Below are positions 18,518 through 27,612 of a DNA stretch of 64,000 nt, piece after piece. The position numbers were made by a program, and so were the translations under genes. Numbering within the stretch: the first letter of the stretch is position 1; every line of letters starts with the position of its first letter. The notes under the pieces are model-generated. The model made no database searches and was not told where the DNA came from. It saw only the letters and a program-made list of their open reading frames with translations. Origin of the DNA: Actinomycetospora sp. TBRC 11914 (GTDB lineage Bacteria > Actinomycetota > Actinomycetes > Mycobacteriales > Pseudonocardiaceae); assembly GCF_012933465.1 (NCBI RefSeq), contig NZ_JABBND010000009.1, forward strand, positions 62,001 to 126,000. The letters run 5' to 3'.

Positions 18518-19456
18518 CTAGTACTGCCCGACGACGAGGTTGGGCGGGTCCTGCCCGGCCCGCACCGCCTCGAGCTGGGTGGCGACGACGCGGTAGGCGC
18601 GGTCGAGGTGCCCCGGCACGCTGCCCCCGACGTGCGGGGTGAGCAGCAGGCCCGGCGCCGACCAGAGCGGGTGGTCGGCGGGCAGCGGCTCGGGGTCGGT
18701 GACGTCGACGGCGGCCCGCAGCCGCCCGGCCGCCAGCTCGGCGAGCAGCGCGTCGGTCTGCACGACGGGGCCGCGGGCGGCGTTCACGAGCAGCGCACCG
18801 TCGGCCATGGCGGCGAGGAAGTCGGCGTCGACCAGGCCCCGCGTGGCGTCGGTGAGGGGCACGAGGAGCACGACGACGTCGGCCTCGGGCAACAGGCCGG
18901 GCAGCTCGTCGACCCCGTGCACGCCCTCGCGCGCCCTCGTCCCGACCCGCGTCACCGACCCCACCTCGAACGGCGCGAGCCGGCGTGCGGTCTGCTCCGC
19001 GAGGTCGCCCGCCCCGACGAGCAGCACCCGCTTGCCGGTGAGGGTGTCGGTGACGTGCTGGTCCCACGTCCCGGTCAGCTGGTTCCGCACGAAGGCCGGG
19101 ATCTCCCGGACCACCGCGAGGATCGTCGCGAGCACCCACTCCGCGGTGACCCCGCCGTGGGCGCCCTGGCAATCGGAGAGGGCGACCCCCTCGGGGAGGT
19201 GTCCGACGAACCTCTCCGCACCCGCCGAGAGCAGCTGGACCAGCCGCACCTTGGGGCAGGCCCGGATCATGGCCGCCGCGGCGTCCTGCGCGAGGAACCC
19301 GGGGATGAGCACCTCGGCCTCGGCCGCCTCGGGCGGGAGGCCCTCGGGCCCGGCGGACTCGTCGTAGCGCACCGCCCGGACGCCCTCGAGCGACGACAGG
19401 GCGCGCTCCCCGACCTCGTCGGGCACCAGCACGATCAGCTCGCTGTTCTCGGCCAT
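18518..19456 (-). CDS. D-isomer specific 2-hydroxyacid dehydrogenase
   Basis: 312 residues. NAD-dependent 2-hydroxyacid dehydrogenase with the nucleotide-binding loop VLLVGAGDLAEQTARRLAPF, the arginine-containing NAARGPVVQTDALLAELA, DVTDPEPLPADHPLW and catalytic His in LLTPHVGGSVPGHLD. The substrate-binding half (LSAGAERFVGHLPEGVALSD) is of the less-characterised type often annotated phosphoglycerate dehydrogenase or hydroxypyruvate reductase. Since serA is already present with its ACT domain, this is more likely a general 2-oxoacid reductase. It is transcribed away from the following lipoprotein gene, with 61 bases between starts. Confidence 0.86.
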   Translation of the reverse strand: MAENSELIVLVPDEVGERALSSLEGVRAVRYDESAGPEGLPPEAAEAEVLIPGFLAQDAAAAMIRACPKVRLVQLLSAGAERFVGHLPEGVALSDCQGAHGGVTAEWVLATILAVVREIPAFVRNQLTGTWDQHVTDTLTGKRVLLVGAGDLAEQTARRLAPFEVGSVTRVGTRAREGVHGVDELPGLLPEADVVVLLVPLTDATRGLVDADFLAAMADGALLVNAARGPVVQTDALLAELAAGRLRAAVDVTDPEPLPADHPLWSAPGLLLTPHVGGSVPGHLDRAYRVVATQLEAVRAGQDPPNLVVGQY

Positions 19457-19517
19457 CGCCCGCCAGGCTAGACCGGTTCACGGTGCGCTCAGCCGCCGAC
19501 GCCTAGGCTGTCCGCCC

Positions 19518-20735
19518 GTGTCCGGTCCGTCGCCCCGCGTGCCCGGCAGGCGACGTGGGCGACCACGCGCGGTGCGCGGCGCCGCCGCTGTGCTGCTGGT
19601 GGTCCTCGCCCTGCTCGTCGCGGGCTGCGCCCGCTTCCCCGACGCGTCGTCGCAGCCCTGGCGCGACAACCCGGAGATCGGTCCGGAGAAGGTCCCGTCG
19701 CCGCAGTCGCCCGCCCCCTCGGAGCCCGCGCCCCCCGCCGGCCAGCCGCCGAACGGGCCCGCGGCCGCGCCGGGCCCCTGCGTCGACCCCGACCCGCAGG
19801 TGGTGGCGACGTGCCTCGGGCCGATCGCCGCGGTCGTGACGCTGCCCGGTGGCCAGGCCGCGCTCGTCGCCGAGCGCACCACCGGCCGCATCCTGCGCGT
19901 CGCGCCCGACACGGCGCCGCAGGTCATCGCGACGGTGCCCGTCGACGCCGCCGGCGACGGCGGGCTGACCGGCCTCGCGCTCTCCCCCACCTACGCCGAG
20001 GACCAGCTGGTCTACGCGTACGCGACGACGGCGTCCGGGAACGCGGTGCTGCGCGTCGCGCAGGGCGACGTGCCGAAGCCGATCCTCTCCGGCATCCCCC
20101 GCGGCGCCTCGGGCAACCGCGGCGCGATCGGCGTGGAGCCGACGGGGACGCTGCTCGTCGCCACCGGCGACGCCGGCGACCCGGCCTCCGCCGCCGCCCC
20201 GACCTCGCTCGCGGGCAAGCTGCTCCGCCTCGACCCGTTCGGCCGGCCCGCGCCGGGCGACCCGGTCCCGACGTCGCCGGTGGTCGGCTCCGGGCTGCAC
20301 TCCCCCGGCGACGTGTGCCCCGACGCCGCCTCCACCACGACCTGGGTGACCGACCGCGCGGGCACCCGCGACGTCCTGCTGGCCGTGCGGCCGGGCTCGG
20401 TGCCCGGCGCCGCCGCGGCCGCCGCGCCGGCGTGGACGTGGCCGGACCGTCCCGGCGTCGACGGGTGCGCCGCCGGCGGCGGCTCGCTGTTCGTCGGACT
20501 GAACGACACCAAGGCCGTCTTCGTGCTGAAGCCGACGGCCGAGGGACGCTTCGTCGGCACCCCGGAGACCGTCCTCCCGAACACCTACGGGCGCATCTCC
20601 GGGGCCGACCTCGCGTCCGACGGCATGCTCTGGCTCGGCACCGTGAACAAGGACCCGGGCGGCACCCCGGGCGCCACGGACGACCGGGTCATCCGCATCC
20701 GCCCGCCCTCGGGCGGCGGCTCGGGTCCCGACTAG
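19518..20735 (+). CDS. LppZ-like lipoprotein, sugar dehydrogenase propeller family
   Basis: 405 residues from GTG at 19518. Basic N terminus, hydrophobic helix and lipobox (ALLVAGCARFPD) predict a lipoprotein. A Pro-rich linker follows, then a glucose/sorbosone-dehydrogenase-type propeller (GDGGLTGLALSPTYAEDQLV, GASGNRGAIGVEPTGTLLVA, GDAGDPASA). The conserved catalytic histidine of soluble glucose dehydrogenases is not obvious. Gene order (next to DoxX and CFP-6 homologues) matches LppZ, Rv3006, as I recall it. It is a second propeller lipoprotein within 5 kb of the one at 13531-14982 but only distantly similar. Confidence 0.83.
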   Translation: MSGPSPRVPGRRRGRPRAVRGAAAVLLVVLALLVAGCARFPDASSQPWRDNPEIGPEKVPSPQSPAPSEPAPPAGQPPNGPAAAPGPCVDPDPQVVATCLGPIAAVVTLPGGQAALVAERTTGRILRVAPDTAPQVIATVPVDAAGDGGLTGLALSPTYAEDQLVYAYATTASGNAVLRVAQGDVPKPILSGIPRGASGNRGAIGVEPTGTLLVATGDAGDPASAAAPTSLAGKLLRLDPFGRPAPGDPVPTSPVVGSGLHSPGDVCPDAASTTTWVTDRAGTRDVLLAVRPGSVPGAAAAAAPAWTWPDRPGVDGCAAGGGSLFVGLNDTKAVFVLKPTAEGRFVGTPETVLPNTYGRISGADLASDGMLWLGTVNKDPGGTPGATDDRVIRIRPPSGGGSGPD

Positions 20736-20962
20736 GCGCTCCGCACGACGTTTCCCGTCGCTGCCACCCCTCCGTAGAGAAGTTCGTCCAGCCGACGCTC
20801 CTCCTCGGCGATCCGCTCGCGGATCGGCTGCGCGAGTGGGTCGAGATCGCGGTCGACGTCCGGTGGCAGGTCGCTCAGCTCGACCTCGGCCTCCTGGATG
20901 CGGGTCCGGATGCCGACCGCCACCCGTGCCGTGTCGATCTGCGCGTGCCACGTCGCCGACAC
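20732..20962 (-). CDS. Hypothetical ORF after an in-frame TAG, possibly the 3' part of the upstream gene
   Basis: 76 residues from a GTG at 20962 (MSATWHAQIDTARVAVGIRT). The charged stretch IQEAEVELSDLPPDVDRDLD and AEEERRLDELLYGG look coding, with strong GC at third positions. However the same frame is open and equally coding-like from 21106, immediately after the TAG that ends the upstream gene, with no start codon in the 48 codons before this GTG. So this may be the distal half of one gene split by an amber stop. No family recognised. Its stop overlaps the end of the convergent LppZ-like gene by 4 bases. Confidence 0.4.
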   Translation of the reverse strand: MSATWHAQIDTARVAVGIRTRIQEAEVELSDLPPDVDRDLDPLAQPIRERIAEEERRLDELLYGGVAATGNVVRSA

Positions 20963-21106
20963 CGCGTCCCTGATCGCGACGTATTCGCGTTGTCGTGACA
21001 GCCCGAGCGCCCCCCGACCGTTGTCGACGAAGGCCGCCGCGGCGACGCCGTCGGGCTGGAGCTGCCCGACGGCCTTGGCGACCGAGGCCCGGGCCGCCTC
21101 CCGCTG

Positions 21107-21919
21107 CTAGTCGTAGCCGAAGCTCGCGATGAACCCGAGCGTGAGCAGGTGCAGGCACACCATCCGGTCCCAGCGTCGCCTCGGCTCCTTGCCGGGTTCC
21201 CGCGCCTCGTGCGGGGCCATGCCCAGGAAGAAGTCGAGGAGGACCCCGATGCTGCGCCTCTGGTCGACGAGGCTCGTCGACGGATCGCCGCCCGCGCCGT
21301 CGCCATCACTCCGGGGGAACGGGACCACGGCGTCCCGCACCAGCTCCCAGTAGCGGGTCCAGGTGAAGGGATGGCGCTCGTCGTCGGTCCCGGAGCCGGA
21401 GTCGGCGCTGTGGTCGAGCAGGGCCCGGAAGGCGTCGTTCGCGAAGTGGTCGCGGCCCGGCATGTCGTCCCGGGGCGTGAGATCGCTGTTGGTCGTGGCC
21501 CAGAAGAAGCTCTTGACGAAGCGGAGGAAGTCCAGCTCCTTCTGCTCGTCACTGATCCGGGCGTCGATGAAGACTGCCTCGCGCTCGAACGAGCGCGCCG
21601 CGATGAGCAGGTTGAGGAAGCGGAAGACCATCGAGTGGAAGAAGTATTGATCCTGTGATCGGTGGATGTCGGCACCGTCGAACTTGAGCCAGCGGTACTC
21701 GCCCGCGTAGGCCTGACTCATGCGCCGGTCCCAGTCGACCGCTGCCTCGAGCAACCGGGCGTGGTAACGACCCACCAGCTTCGTGAGCTTCTTCCGCTGG
21801 TCCCACTCGTGCTGCTTCCGCAGCAACAGGGTGTCGCCCCAGACGCGTGTCTGAAAGGTGACCAACGCCGTCACCAAGGACACACCCGCCGAGATGAGGA
21901 TGGTGATCAAGCTGCTCAC
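21107..21919 (-). CDS. Membrane-anchored protein of unknown function
   Basis: 270 residues from GTG at 21919, chosen because it places the hydrophobic helix SLITILISAGVSLVTALVTF at the N terminus; an ATG at 21988 is possible. The helix is followed by a basic, coiled region (LLLRKQHEWDQRKKLTKLVG) and a large soluble part with many aromatic residues (SQDQYFFHSMVFRFLNLLIA, FVKSFFWATTNSDL). Base composition is lower in GC than neighbours and codon bias weaker, suggesting acquisition by transfer. Ends with FGYD and TAG, after which the frame stays open for 124 codons. No family was recognised. Confidence 0.65.
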   Translation of the reverse strand: MSSLITILISAGVSLVTALVTFQTRVWGDTLLLRKQHEWDQRKKLTKLVGRYHARLLEAAVDWDRRMSQAYAGEYRWLKFDGADIHRSQDQYFFHSMVFRFLNLLIAARSFEREAVFIDARISDEQKELDFLRFVKSFFWATTNSDLTPRDDMPGRDHFANDAFRALLDHSADSGSGTDDERHPFTWTRYWELVRDAVVPFPRSDGDGAGGDPSTSLVDQRRSIGVLLDFFLGMAPHEAREPGKEPRRRWDRMVCLHLLTLGFIASFGYD

Positions 21920-22088
21920 GTGCGGCCCCCGTCTGCTGCGGTCGGGGACGCCCCTCCACTCCCCGATCGGTTCGCAGTGTGGGAGCACCGGCGGCGCGCC
22001 GGGACGCCGCTGCGTAGAACTGCGTAGTACCGCCCACCCGGGAGGAGCAGGAGACGGCTCTCCGTCCTACGCACGCCTACCGACACAG

Positions 22089-22139
22089 CCACGGCCCCGC
22101 CTCCGGCACCGGGGCAGCGGTGCGGGGACGGGGCCGTGG
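22089..22139 (-). terminator. Strong hairpin downstream of the Ser-rich secreted protein gene
   Basis: CCACGGCCCCG (22089-22099) pairs perfectly with CGGGGCCGTGG (22129-22139) around a G/C-rich loop. It lies about 125 bases beyond the stop of the minus-strand gene at 22263, so it may end that transcript. The rest of the 343-base space from 21920 to 22262 contains no gene or other signal I recognise; it also carries the upstream region of the membrane protein gene ending at 21919. Confidence 0.65.
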
Positions 22140-22262
22140 ATGGGGGGAGCGGACGGATCCCGCCGGAGGCGCCCAACCGTGTCGGAGTCGGTCGGACGGG
22201 CCGGCGTGGGGGGGACCGCCGCGGTCCGGGGTGGGGAGCCCCGGACGGTCATCGGGGAGCGA

Positions 22263-22916
22263 TCAGGAGAAGGAGAGCAGGCTGGACTGCGGCGCGCTGC
22301 CGCCCAGGGCGGAGCCCCAGTGCGTGACGTCGGCCTTGCCGTTGTCGACGGCGTGCGTCAGGTCGTTCTTCATGAGCCCGAACTGCTCGCTCGCCTCGTG
22401 GGAGGTGAGGCCGTCCTTCGCCGCGGCGGCCCAGTTGGTGCGGGCGTGCGAGGCGTCGACGCCCGCGTTCGAGAGCGCGTGGCCGGTGTCGGTCGCCATG
22501 TCGGAGATCGGCAGCGACGACGGCGCCGACGGCACCGAGGAGAACGACGGGGCCGAGGACAGCGACGGGGCCGAGGGCAGCGACGACGGCGCCTTGCTCT
22601 TCAGCGTGGACGCAGCGTGGGAGGCCTTGTCCTGCGTGTCGGAGGCGTGCTCCTTCATCGAGGACGACACGTCGTGCGCCGAGGTGTGCGAGACCTTCGA
22701 GAACGGGGACGACTTCGCGGCGTCCTGGACCTCGTGCGACCCCTGGCTGACGTGCTCCTTGATGTCCTGCGTCGAGGGCGCGTGCGGCGCCGGCGACGCG
22801 AACGCCAGGGATGCGGTGCCGCCGGCGAGGGCGAGCGCCGCGGCAGCCGTGAAGGCCCCCCGGCCGGCGAGGCGGGTGGCGTGGGACGACGAGTGGGGAG
22901 CGTGGTGAGCGCCCAT
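22263..22916 (-). CDS. Secreted Ser/Ala-rich protein of unknown function
   Basis: 217 residues. The N terminus has a His/Arg-rich start, hydrophobic core (GAFTAAAALALAGGTASLAF) and an Ala-Ser-Pro-Ala cleavage-like site, a Sec-type signal peptide. The mature part is rich in Ser, His, Ala and Lys, with a low-complexity stretch of Ser-Ala-Pro and Leu-Ser-Ser units around residues 105-135. The C-terminal segment DGLTSHEASEQFGLMKNDLT may be folded. A very strong ribosome site (TAGGAGGAGG) precedes the ATG and an AT-richer stretch lies 60-130 bases upstream, so it may be highly expressed. No family recognised. Confidence 0.7.
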   Translation of the reverse strand: MGAHHAPHSSSHATRLAGRGAFTAAAALALAGGTASLAFASPAPHAPSTQDIKEHVSQGSHEVQDAAKSSPFSKVSHTSAHDVSSSMKEHASDTQDKASHAASTLKSKAPSSLPSAPSLSSAPSFSSVPSAPSSLPISDMATDTGHALSNAGVDASHARTNWAAAAKDGLTSHEASEQFGLMKNDLTHAVDNGKADVTHWGSALGGSAPQSSLLSFS

Positions 22917-23135
22917 GCGAAGGCCTCCTCCTATCGGTGTTAGCGGATACGACCGGTCGGCGGATCAAGGTGCCTCCGCCCGGAGCCCAGCCACGAGCTG
23001 TTCTCCGTACACCCCAACGGATGAGTCCTATTTGGGTTACGGATCGGTCACGGCGAGTCTGCCGGAGTAGCGGAGGTCACCCTGCGCGATCGGACGACAC
23101 GACCGGTGATCACGGGGGGCCACGCCGAGAACGAC

Positions 23136-23181
23136 GCGAGGGGAACCCCGGCCGCGTGGAGCGGCCGGGAATTCCCCTCGC
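23136..23181. repeat. Palindromic repeat E1, likely gatB terminator
   Basis: GCGAGGGGAA (23136-23145) pairs with TTCCCCTCGC (23172-23181) and the inner CCCGGCCGC/GCGGCCGGG extends the stem around a five-base loop. It starts 25 bases beyond the gatB stop on the minus strand. Two more copies with the same GCGAGGGGA...TCCCCTCGC ends, E2 and E3, lie at 41675-41787, so this is a dispersed family as well as a possible terminator. Confidence 0.75.
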
Positions 23182-23205
23182 GAGTGGGACGGTGGGGGCG
23201 GCGGT

Positions 23206-24720
23206 CTACGACGAGGCGCCGACCCGCTCCAGCACCAGTTCGTTGACGCGGGCCGCGTCCGCCTGCCCGCGCGTCGCCTTCATCACCGCGCCGACGATCG
23301 CGCCCGCGGCCTTCGTCTTGCCCGCCCGGATCTTCTCCGCGACGGCCGGCTGCGCGGCGAGGGCCTCGTCGACGGCGGCGGTGAGGGCGGAGTCGTCGCT
23401 GACGACCGCGAGCCCGCGCCCGGCGACGACGTCGTCCGGCGATCCCTCCCCGGCCAGCACCCCGTCGACGACCTGACGGGCCAGCTTGTTGGTCAGCGTC
23501 CCCTCGGACACCAGGGCGATGACCCGCGCGACCTGCTCCGGGGTGATCGCGAGCTCGGTGAGCGCGACGCCCTGGGTGTTGGCCTGCTGCGCGAGGTAGG
23601 ACACCCACCACGACCGGGCCGACTCCGAGGACGCCCCCGCGTCCACCGTCGCGGCGACGAGGTCGAGCGCGTCGGCGTTGACCAGGTCCCGCAGCTCCTC
23701 GTCCGAGAGGCCCCAGTCGGACTGGATGCGCGCCCGGCGCTCCCACGGCCGCTCGGGCAGCTCCTTCCGCAGCCCCTCGACCCACTCCGCCGACGGCTCG
23801 ATCGGCACGAGGTCGGGCTCGGGGAAGTAGCGGTAGTCGGCGAGCGTCTCCTTCGCGCGGCCCGGCGAGGTGGTGCCGGACTGCTCGTCGAAGTGCCGGG
23901 TCTCCTGCCGCACCGTGCCGCCGGAGAGCAGCACGCCCGCCTGGCGGCCCATCTCGTAGCGCACCGCCCGCTCGACCGAGCGCAGCGAGTTGACGTTCTT
24001 GGTCTCGGTGCGGGTGCCGAACGTCGACGAGCCCTTCGGCATCAGCGAGACGTTCGCGTCACAGCGCATCGACCCCTGGTCCATGCGCACGTCGGACACT
24101 CCGAGGCCCTTGACGACGTCGCGCAGGGCCGAGACGTAGGCCCGCGCCACCTCGGGCGCCCGCGTGCCGGCGCCGACGATCGGCCGGGTGACGATCTCGA
24201 TCAGCGGGACGCCGGCGCGGTTGTAGTCGAGCAGCGAGTAGTCGGCGCCGTGGATGCGGCCGGTGGCGCCGCCCATGTGCAGCGACTTCCCGGTGTCCTC
24301 CTCCATGTGCGCGCGCTCGATCTCCACCCGCCACGTCGACCCGTCGTCGAGCGGCACGTCGAGGTACCCGTCGAAGACGATCGGGTCCTCGTACTGGGAG
24401 ATCTGGAAGTTCTTCGGCATGTCCGGGTAGAAGTAGTTCTTCCGGGCGAAGCCGCTGCGCTCGCGCACCGAGCAGTTCAGCGCGAGGCCGATGGTCACCG
24501 CGCTCTCGACCGCGCGGGCGTTGACCCGCGGCAGCGCGCCGGGCAGGCCGAGGCACACCGGGCAGATGTTGGTGTTGGGCTCCGCGCCGAACTCGTTGCG
24601 GCACCCGCAGAACATCTTCGTCGCGGTGTTGAGCTCGACGTGCACCTCGAGCCCCATCACGGGGTCGAAGCGCTCGCAGACCTCCTCGACGGTGTACGGG
24701 GCGGCCTCGACGGTGGTCAT
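23206..24720 (-). CDS. gatB: Asp-tRNA(Asn)/Glu-tRNA(Gln) amidotransferase subunit B
   Basis: 504 residues. GatB binds mischarged Glu-tRNA-Gln (or Asp-tRNA-Asn) and activates the glutamate or aspartate side chain for amidation with ammonia from GatA. Seen are [10 protein letters not shown], the zinc cysteines CGC and CPVC near residues 37-55, [19 protein letters not shown], and the C-terminal YqeY-like helical tail domain ([20 protein letters not shown]). The ATG at 24720 overlaps the gatA stop (ATGA). It is the last gene of gatC-gatA-gatB, ended by the E1 palindrome. Confidence 0.97.
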   Translation of the reverse strand: MTTVEAAPYTVEEVCERFDPVMGLEVHVELNTATKMFCGCRNEFGAEPNTNICPVCLGLPGALPRVNARAVESAVTIGLALNCSVRERSGFARKNYFYPDMPKNFQISQYEDPIVFDGYLDVPLDDGSTWRVEIERAHMEEDTGKSLHMGGATGRIHGADYSLLDYNRAGVPLIEIVTRPIVGAGTRAPEVARAYVSALRDVVKGLGVSDVRMDQGSMRCDANVSLMPKGSSTFGTRTETKNVNSLRSVERAVRYEMGRQAGVLLSGGTVRQETRHFDEQSGTTSPGRAKETLADYRYFPEPDLVPIEPSAEWVEGLRKELPERPWERRARIQSDWGLSDEELRDLVNADALDLVAATVDAGASSESARSWWVSYLAQQANTQGVALTELAITPEQVARVIALVSEGTLTNKLARQVVDGVLAGEGSPDDVVAGRGLAVVSDDSALTAAVDEALAAQPAVAEKIRAGKTKAAGAIVGAVMKATRGQADAARVNELVLERVGASS

Positions 24721-26270
24721 GACGCTCCCTGCAGGGCGGCGGGATCGGGGACGGTCGACGCGAACGGCACGCCCGACGCGGTGTCCCGGGCGAGCTCGTA
24801 GGCCGCACCGACGCGATAGGCGCGGTCGTCGGCGAGCGCGGGCGTCATCACCTGCAGCCCCACCGGCATGCCGTCCTCGGCGGCCAGGCCGCACGGCACG
24901 GACAGTCCCGCGATACCCGCGAGGTTCGCCGGGATCGTGCAGAGGTCGGCGAGGTACATCGACACCGGGTCGTCCACGCGGTCGCCGATCGGGAAGGCGG
25001 TCGTGGGCACCGTCGGGGACACGAGCACGTCGCAGCGCTCGAACGCCGCGCTGAAGTCCCGGACGACGAGCGTGCGCACCTTCTGCGCCTTGCCGTACAG
25101 CGCGTCGTACGACCCGGCCGAGAGCGCGTGGGTGCCGATCATGATGCGGCGCTTCACCTCGGCGCCGAACCCGGCCTCCCGCGTGGCCGACATGACCTCG
25201 TCGGTGGAGCGCGACCCGTCGTCGCCGACGCGCAGGCCGTAGCGCATCGCGTCGAAGCGGGCGAGGTTCGACGACGCCTCGCTCGGCGCGATGAGGTAGT
25301 ACGCCGGCAGGCCGAGGGTGAACGAGGGGCACGAGACCTCGACGACCTCGGCGCCCAGCTCCGTGAGCACCCGGACGGCGTCGGTGAAGGCCGAGAGCAC
25401 CCCGGTCTGGAAGCCCTCCCCGGAGAGCTCGTTCACCACGCCCACGCGCACGCCCGCGAGGTCGCCGCGCGCGCCGGCCAGGGCCGCCTCGACGACGGGC
25501 GGGAGCGGGGCGTCGATCGAGGTCTGGTCGCAGGGATCGTGCCCGCCGACCACCTCGTGCAGCATCGCGGCGTCGAGCACGGTGCGCCCGAACGGCCCGA
25601 TCTGGTCGAGCGAGGACGAGAACGCCACCAGCCCGTACCGCGAGACCGTGCCGTAGGTCGGCTTCACCCCGACCGTGCCGGTGAAGGCGCCGGGCTGACG
25701 GATCGACCCGCCGGTGTCGCTCCCGAGCGCCAGCGGCGTCTCGCCCACCGCGGTCGCCGCGGCCGACCCGCCGCTGGACCCGCCGGGCACCCGCGCGGGG
25801 TCCCAGGGGTTGCGGACGGCGCCGTAGGCGGAGTTCTCGTTCGACCCGCCCATCGCGAACTCGTCGAGGTTGGTCTTGCCCAGCGGGACCAGGCCCGCCT
25901 CGCGCAGCCGGCGCACGACGGTGGCGTCGTAGGGCGGCCGCCAGCCGTCGAGGATCCGCGACGCGCACGTGGTCGGCATGTCGCGGGTGATCATGTTGTC
26001 CTTGATCGCCACCGGCACGCCGGCGAGCGGGCCGCGGACGGTGCCGGCGGCGATCTCGTCGTCGACGGCGGCCGCGGCCGCGAGCGCCGCGTCCGCGGCG
26101 ACGTGCAGGAACGCGTTCAGCCCGGTCCGCTCGACCGCCTCGATGCGCTCCAGGTGCGCGCGGGTCACCTCGACCGACGAGACCTCCCGGGCCTGCACGC
26201 GGCGGGCGAGCTCGGCGGCGTCGAGGCGCGTCAGGTCCTCGGCCCCGGGACCGTTGTCGGCGCTGCTCAC
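24717..26270 (-). CDS. gatA: Asp-tRNA(Asn)/Glu-tRNA(Gln) amidotransferase subunit A
   Basis: 517-residue amidase-signature enzyme that releases ammonia from glutamine. The catalytic Lys is in [10 protein letters not shown], the cis-Ser in [20 protein letters not shown] and the nucleophile Ser in [16 protein letters not shown]. The GTG start at 26270 overlaps the gatC stop by 4 bases and the end overlaps gatB, so the three subunits are made from one coupled operon. Length is normal for the family. Confidence 0.97.
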   Translation of the reverse strand: MSSADNGPGAEDLTRLDAAELARRVQAREVSSVEVTRAHLERIEAVERTGLNAFLHVAADAALAAAAAVDDEIAAGTVRGPLAGVPVAIKDNMITRDMPTTCASRILDGWRPPYDATVVRRLREAGLVPLGKTNLDEFAMGGSNENSAYGAVRNPWDPARVPGGSSGGSAAATAVGETPLALGSDTGGSIRQPGAFTGTVGVKPTYGTVSRYGLVAFSSSLDQIGPFGRTVLDAAMLHEVVGGHDPCDQTSIDAPLPPVVEAALAGARGDLAGVRVGVVNELSGEGFQTGVLSAFTDAVRVLTELGAEVVEVSCPSFTLGLPAYYLIAPSEASSNLARFDAMRYGLRVGDDGSRSTDEVMSATREAGFGAEVKRRIMIGTHALSAGSYDALYGKAQKVRTLVVRDFSAAFERCDVLVSPTVPTTAFPIGDRVDDPVSMYLADLCTIPANLAGIAGLSVPCGLAAEDGMPVGLQVMTPALADDRAYRVGAAYELARDTASGVPFASTVPDPAALQGAS

Positions 26271-26563
26271 GGCTCCTCCCCCAGGATGCGCGGGACGCGG
26301 AAGCGGCCCTCCTCGGCGGCGGGGGCGCCCGCGAGGACGGCCTCCCGGTCGAGGGACGGCTCGGGCTCGTCGGCCCGCAGGACGTTCGTCAGCGGGGCGA
26401 CGTGGCTGGTGGGCGGGACGTCGTCGTCGATCTCCGACACCCGGCCGACGGTGTCGAGGATGGCGTCGAGCTGGCCGGAGAACACGTCGAGCTCGTCGTC
26501 GGTGACGGCCAGCCGGGCCAGTCGGGCGAGATGGGCGACGTCGGAGCGCGTGATGTCGGACAT
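26267..26563 (-). CDS. gatC: Asp-tRNA(Asn)/Glu-tRNA(Gln) amidotransferase subunit C
   Basis: 98-residue GatC, the small subunit that wraps around GatA and stabilises the complex. It has the family start [19 protein letters not shown], then [20 protein letters not shown] and [23 protein letters not shown] at 26563 is preceded by GGAGG 5 bases upstream. It is the promoter-proximal gene of gatCAB. Confidence 0.95.
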   Translation of the reverse strand: MSDITRSDVAHLARLARLAVTDDELDVFSGQLDAILDTVGRVSEIDDDVPPTSHVAPLTNVLRADEPEPSLDREAVLAGAPAAEEGRFRVPRILGEEP

Positions 26564-26915
26564 GATCCTCCGAGTGGGGACCTGGTCAGGCCCCGTGACG
26601 TACCTGGGTCGATCCATCCTAGGCGTCACGCGTCGGGCTCCTCGACGCGGTTTCGGCACGCCCACCCCGGACCGGATCGCCTCCCCCGACCAGGTTTACC
26701 ACCGCTCCGCGCTGCCCACCTCCCGCCGGGCCCCCACCCCGGGTCCTCGCTCCGTGTCGGGCGTGACTGGCACACTCGCCGCGCCCGCCGGAGTGCGCGA
26801 CGCCGACGGGCTCGTCGGCGTGCCCGCCGTGGCGCGCCCGACCCTGCCGGCACGGCGGTGTGGCGGTGCTGGCGGTGCTGGCGGTGGCGGGACGACCACC
26901 GGGGACGGAGGCGGC
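26564..26915. other. Intergenic region between divergent gatC and ACT-domain genes
   Basis: 352 bases holding the promoters of gatCAB (minus) and the ACT-domain gene (plus). CGTGACG at 26594-26600 faces CGTCACG at 26624-26630 as an inverted repeat 31 bases upstream of gatC, with CCTGG/CCTAGG inside it; this may be an operator or a 5' RNA hairpin. Near 26862-26890 the motif GGCGGTGCT is repeated in tandem. Long translated frames here have no family similarity and were not called. Confidence 0.5.
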
Positions 26916-27593
26916 GTGACCTACCTGCTGCGAGTGGTGCTGCCCGACCGACCGGGCACCCTCGGCGCGGTCGCGTCGGCGCTCGGCGGCGAGGGGGCGG
27001 ACATCCTGTCCGTGGACGTCGTGGAGCGCCACCAGGGTGTGGCCGTGGACGACCTGGTGGTCGACCTCCCGGCGGCCCGGCCGCCGGACGTGCTCATCAC
27101 CGCCGCCGAGTCGGTGCGCGACGTGACCGTCGAGTCGGTGCGCCCGTTCTTCGGCCCGCTCGACACCGCCCGCGAGCTGGAGCTCGTCGAGGCCGTGGCC
27201 GCCGACCCCGACCGCGGGATCGCGCTGCTCGCCGACGCCGTACCCCGGATCTTCCGGTCCGCGTGGGCGATGGTGGTGGAGGCCTCGACCGGCGACGTCT
27301 GGGGCGACGGTGGGACCCGCGTGCACCGCGTCGCGGCGAGCTCGGCGGCACCGGAGACCGACGCGGAGACCCTCCCCTGGCTGCCGCTGGCCAAGGCGAC
27401 GGTGCTCGACCCGACCGGCGGCCACGAGGTCCCCTCGGCCTGGACCGACCTGGACACCGAGCTCGCGGCCGCCCCGCTGGGGCGGCCGGACCGGGCCCTG
27501 GTGCTCGGCCGACCCGGCGGGCCCGGGTTCCGCCCGTCGGAGCTGGCGCGGATCTCCCACCTCGCGGGGATCGTCGCCACCATGACCGGCTGA
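26916..27593 (+). CDS. ACT-domain protein
   Basis: 225 residues from GTG at 26916, preceded by GGAGG. The N-terminal ACT domain (TYLLRVVLPDRPGTLGAVAS, GADILSVDVVERHQGVAVDD) is a small-ligand, usually amino-acid, binding fold. The remainder (RSAWAMVVEASTGDVWGDGG and a C-terminal GFRPSELARISHLAGIVATM) has no enzyme motif I know. It is divergent from gatC, the same arrangement as Rv3013 beside gatC in M. tuberculosis as I recall. A regulatory or ligand-sensing role is an inference. Confidence 0.83.
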   Translation: MTYLLRVVLPDRPGTLGAVASALGGEGADILSVDVVERHQGVAVDDLVVDLPAARPPDVLITAAESVRDVTVESVRPFFGPLDTARELELVEAVAADPDRGIALLADAVPRIFRSAWAMVVEASTGDVWGDGGTRVHRVAASSAAPETDAETLPWLPLAKATVLDPTGGHEVPSAWTDLDTELAAAPLGRPDRALVLGRPGGPGFRPSELARISHLAGIVATMTG

Positions 27594-27612
27594 GCCCCGC
27601 GACCCGTCGTGC

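Noticed and set aside
18518-19456. A second serA
   Set aside because: It lacks the ACT and intervening domains and is only 312 residues, so a general 2-hydroxyacid dehydrogenase is the safer call.
22917-23135. Riboswitch upstream of the Ser-rich secreted protein
   Set aside because: The long leader in front of a cell-wall-type secreted protein suggested a c-di-AMP riboswitch, but the conserved motifs could not be matched by eye.
26862-26890. Minisatellite of GGCGGTGCT units
   Set aside because: Only about three imperfect copies in a GC-rich spacer, below what I would treat as a meaningful repeat.
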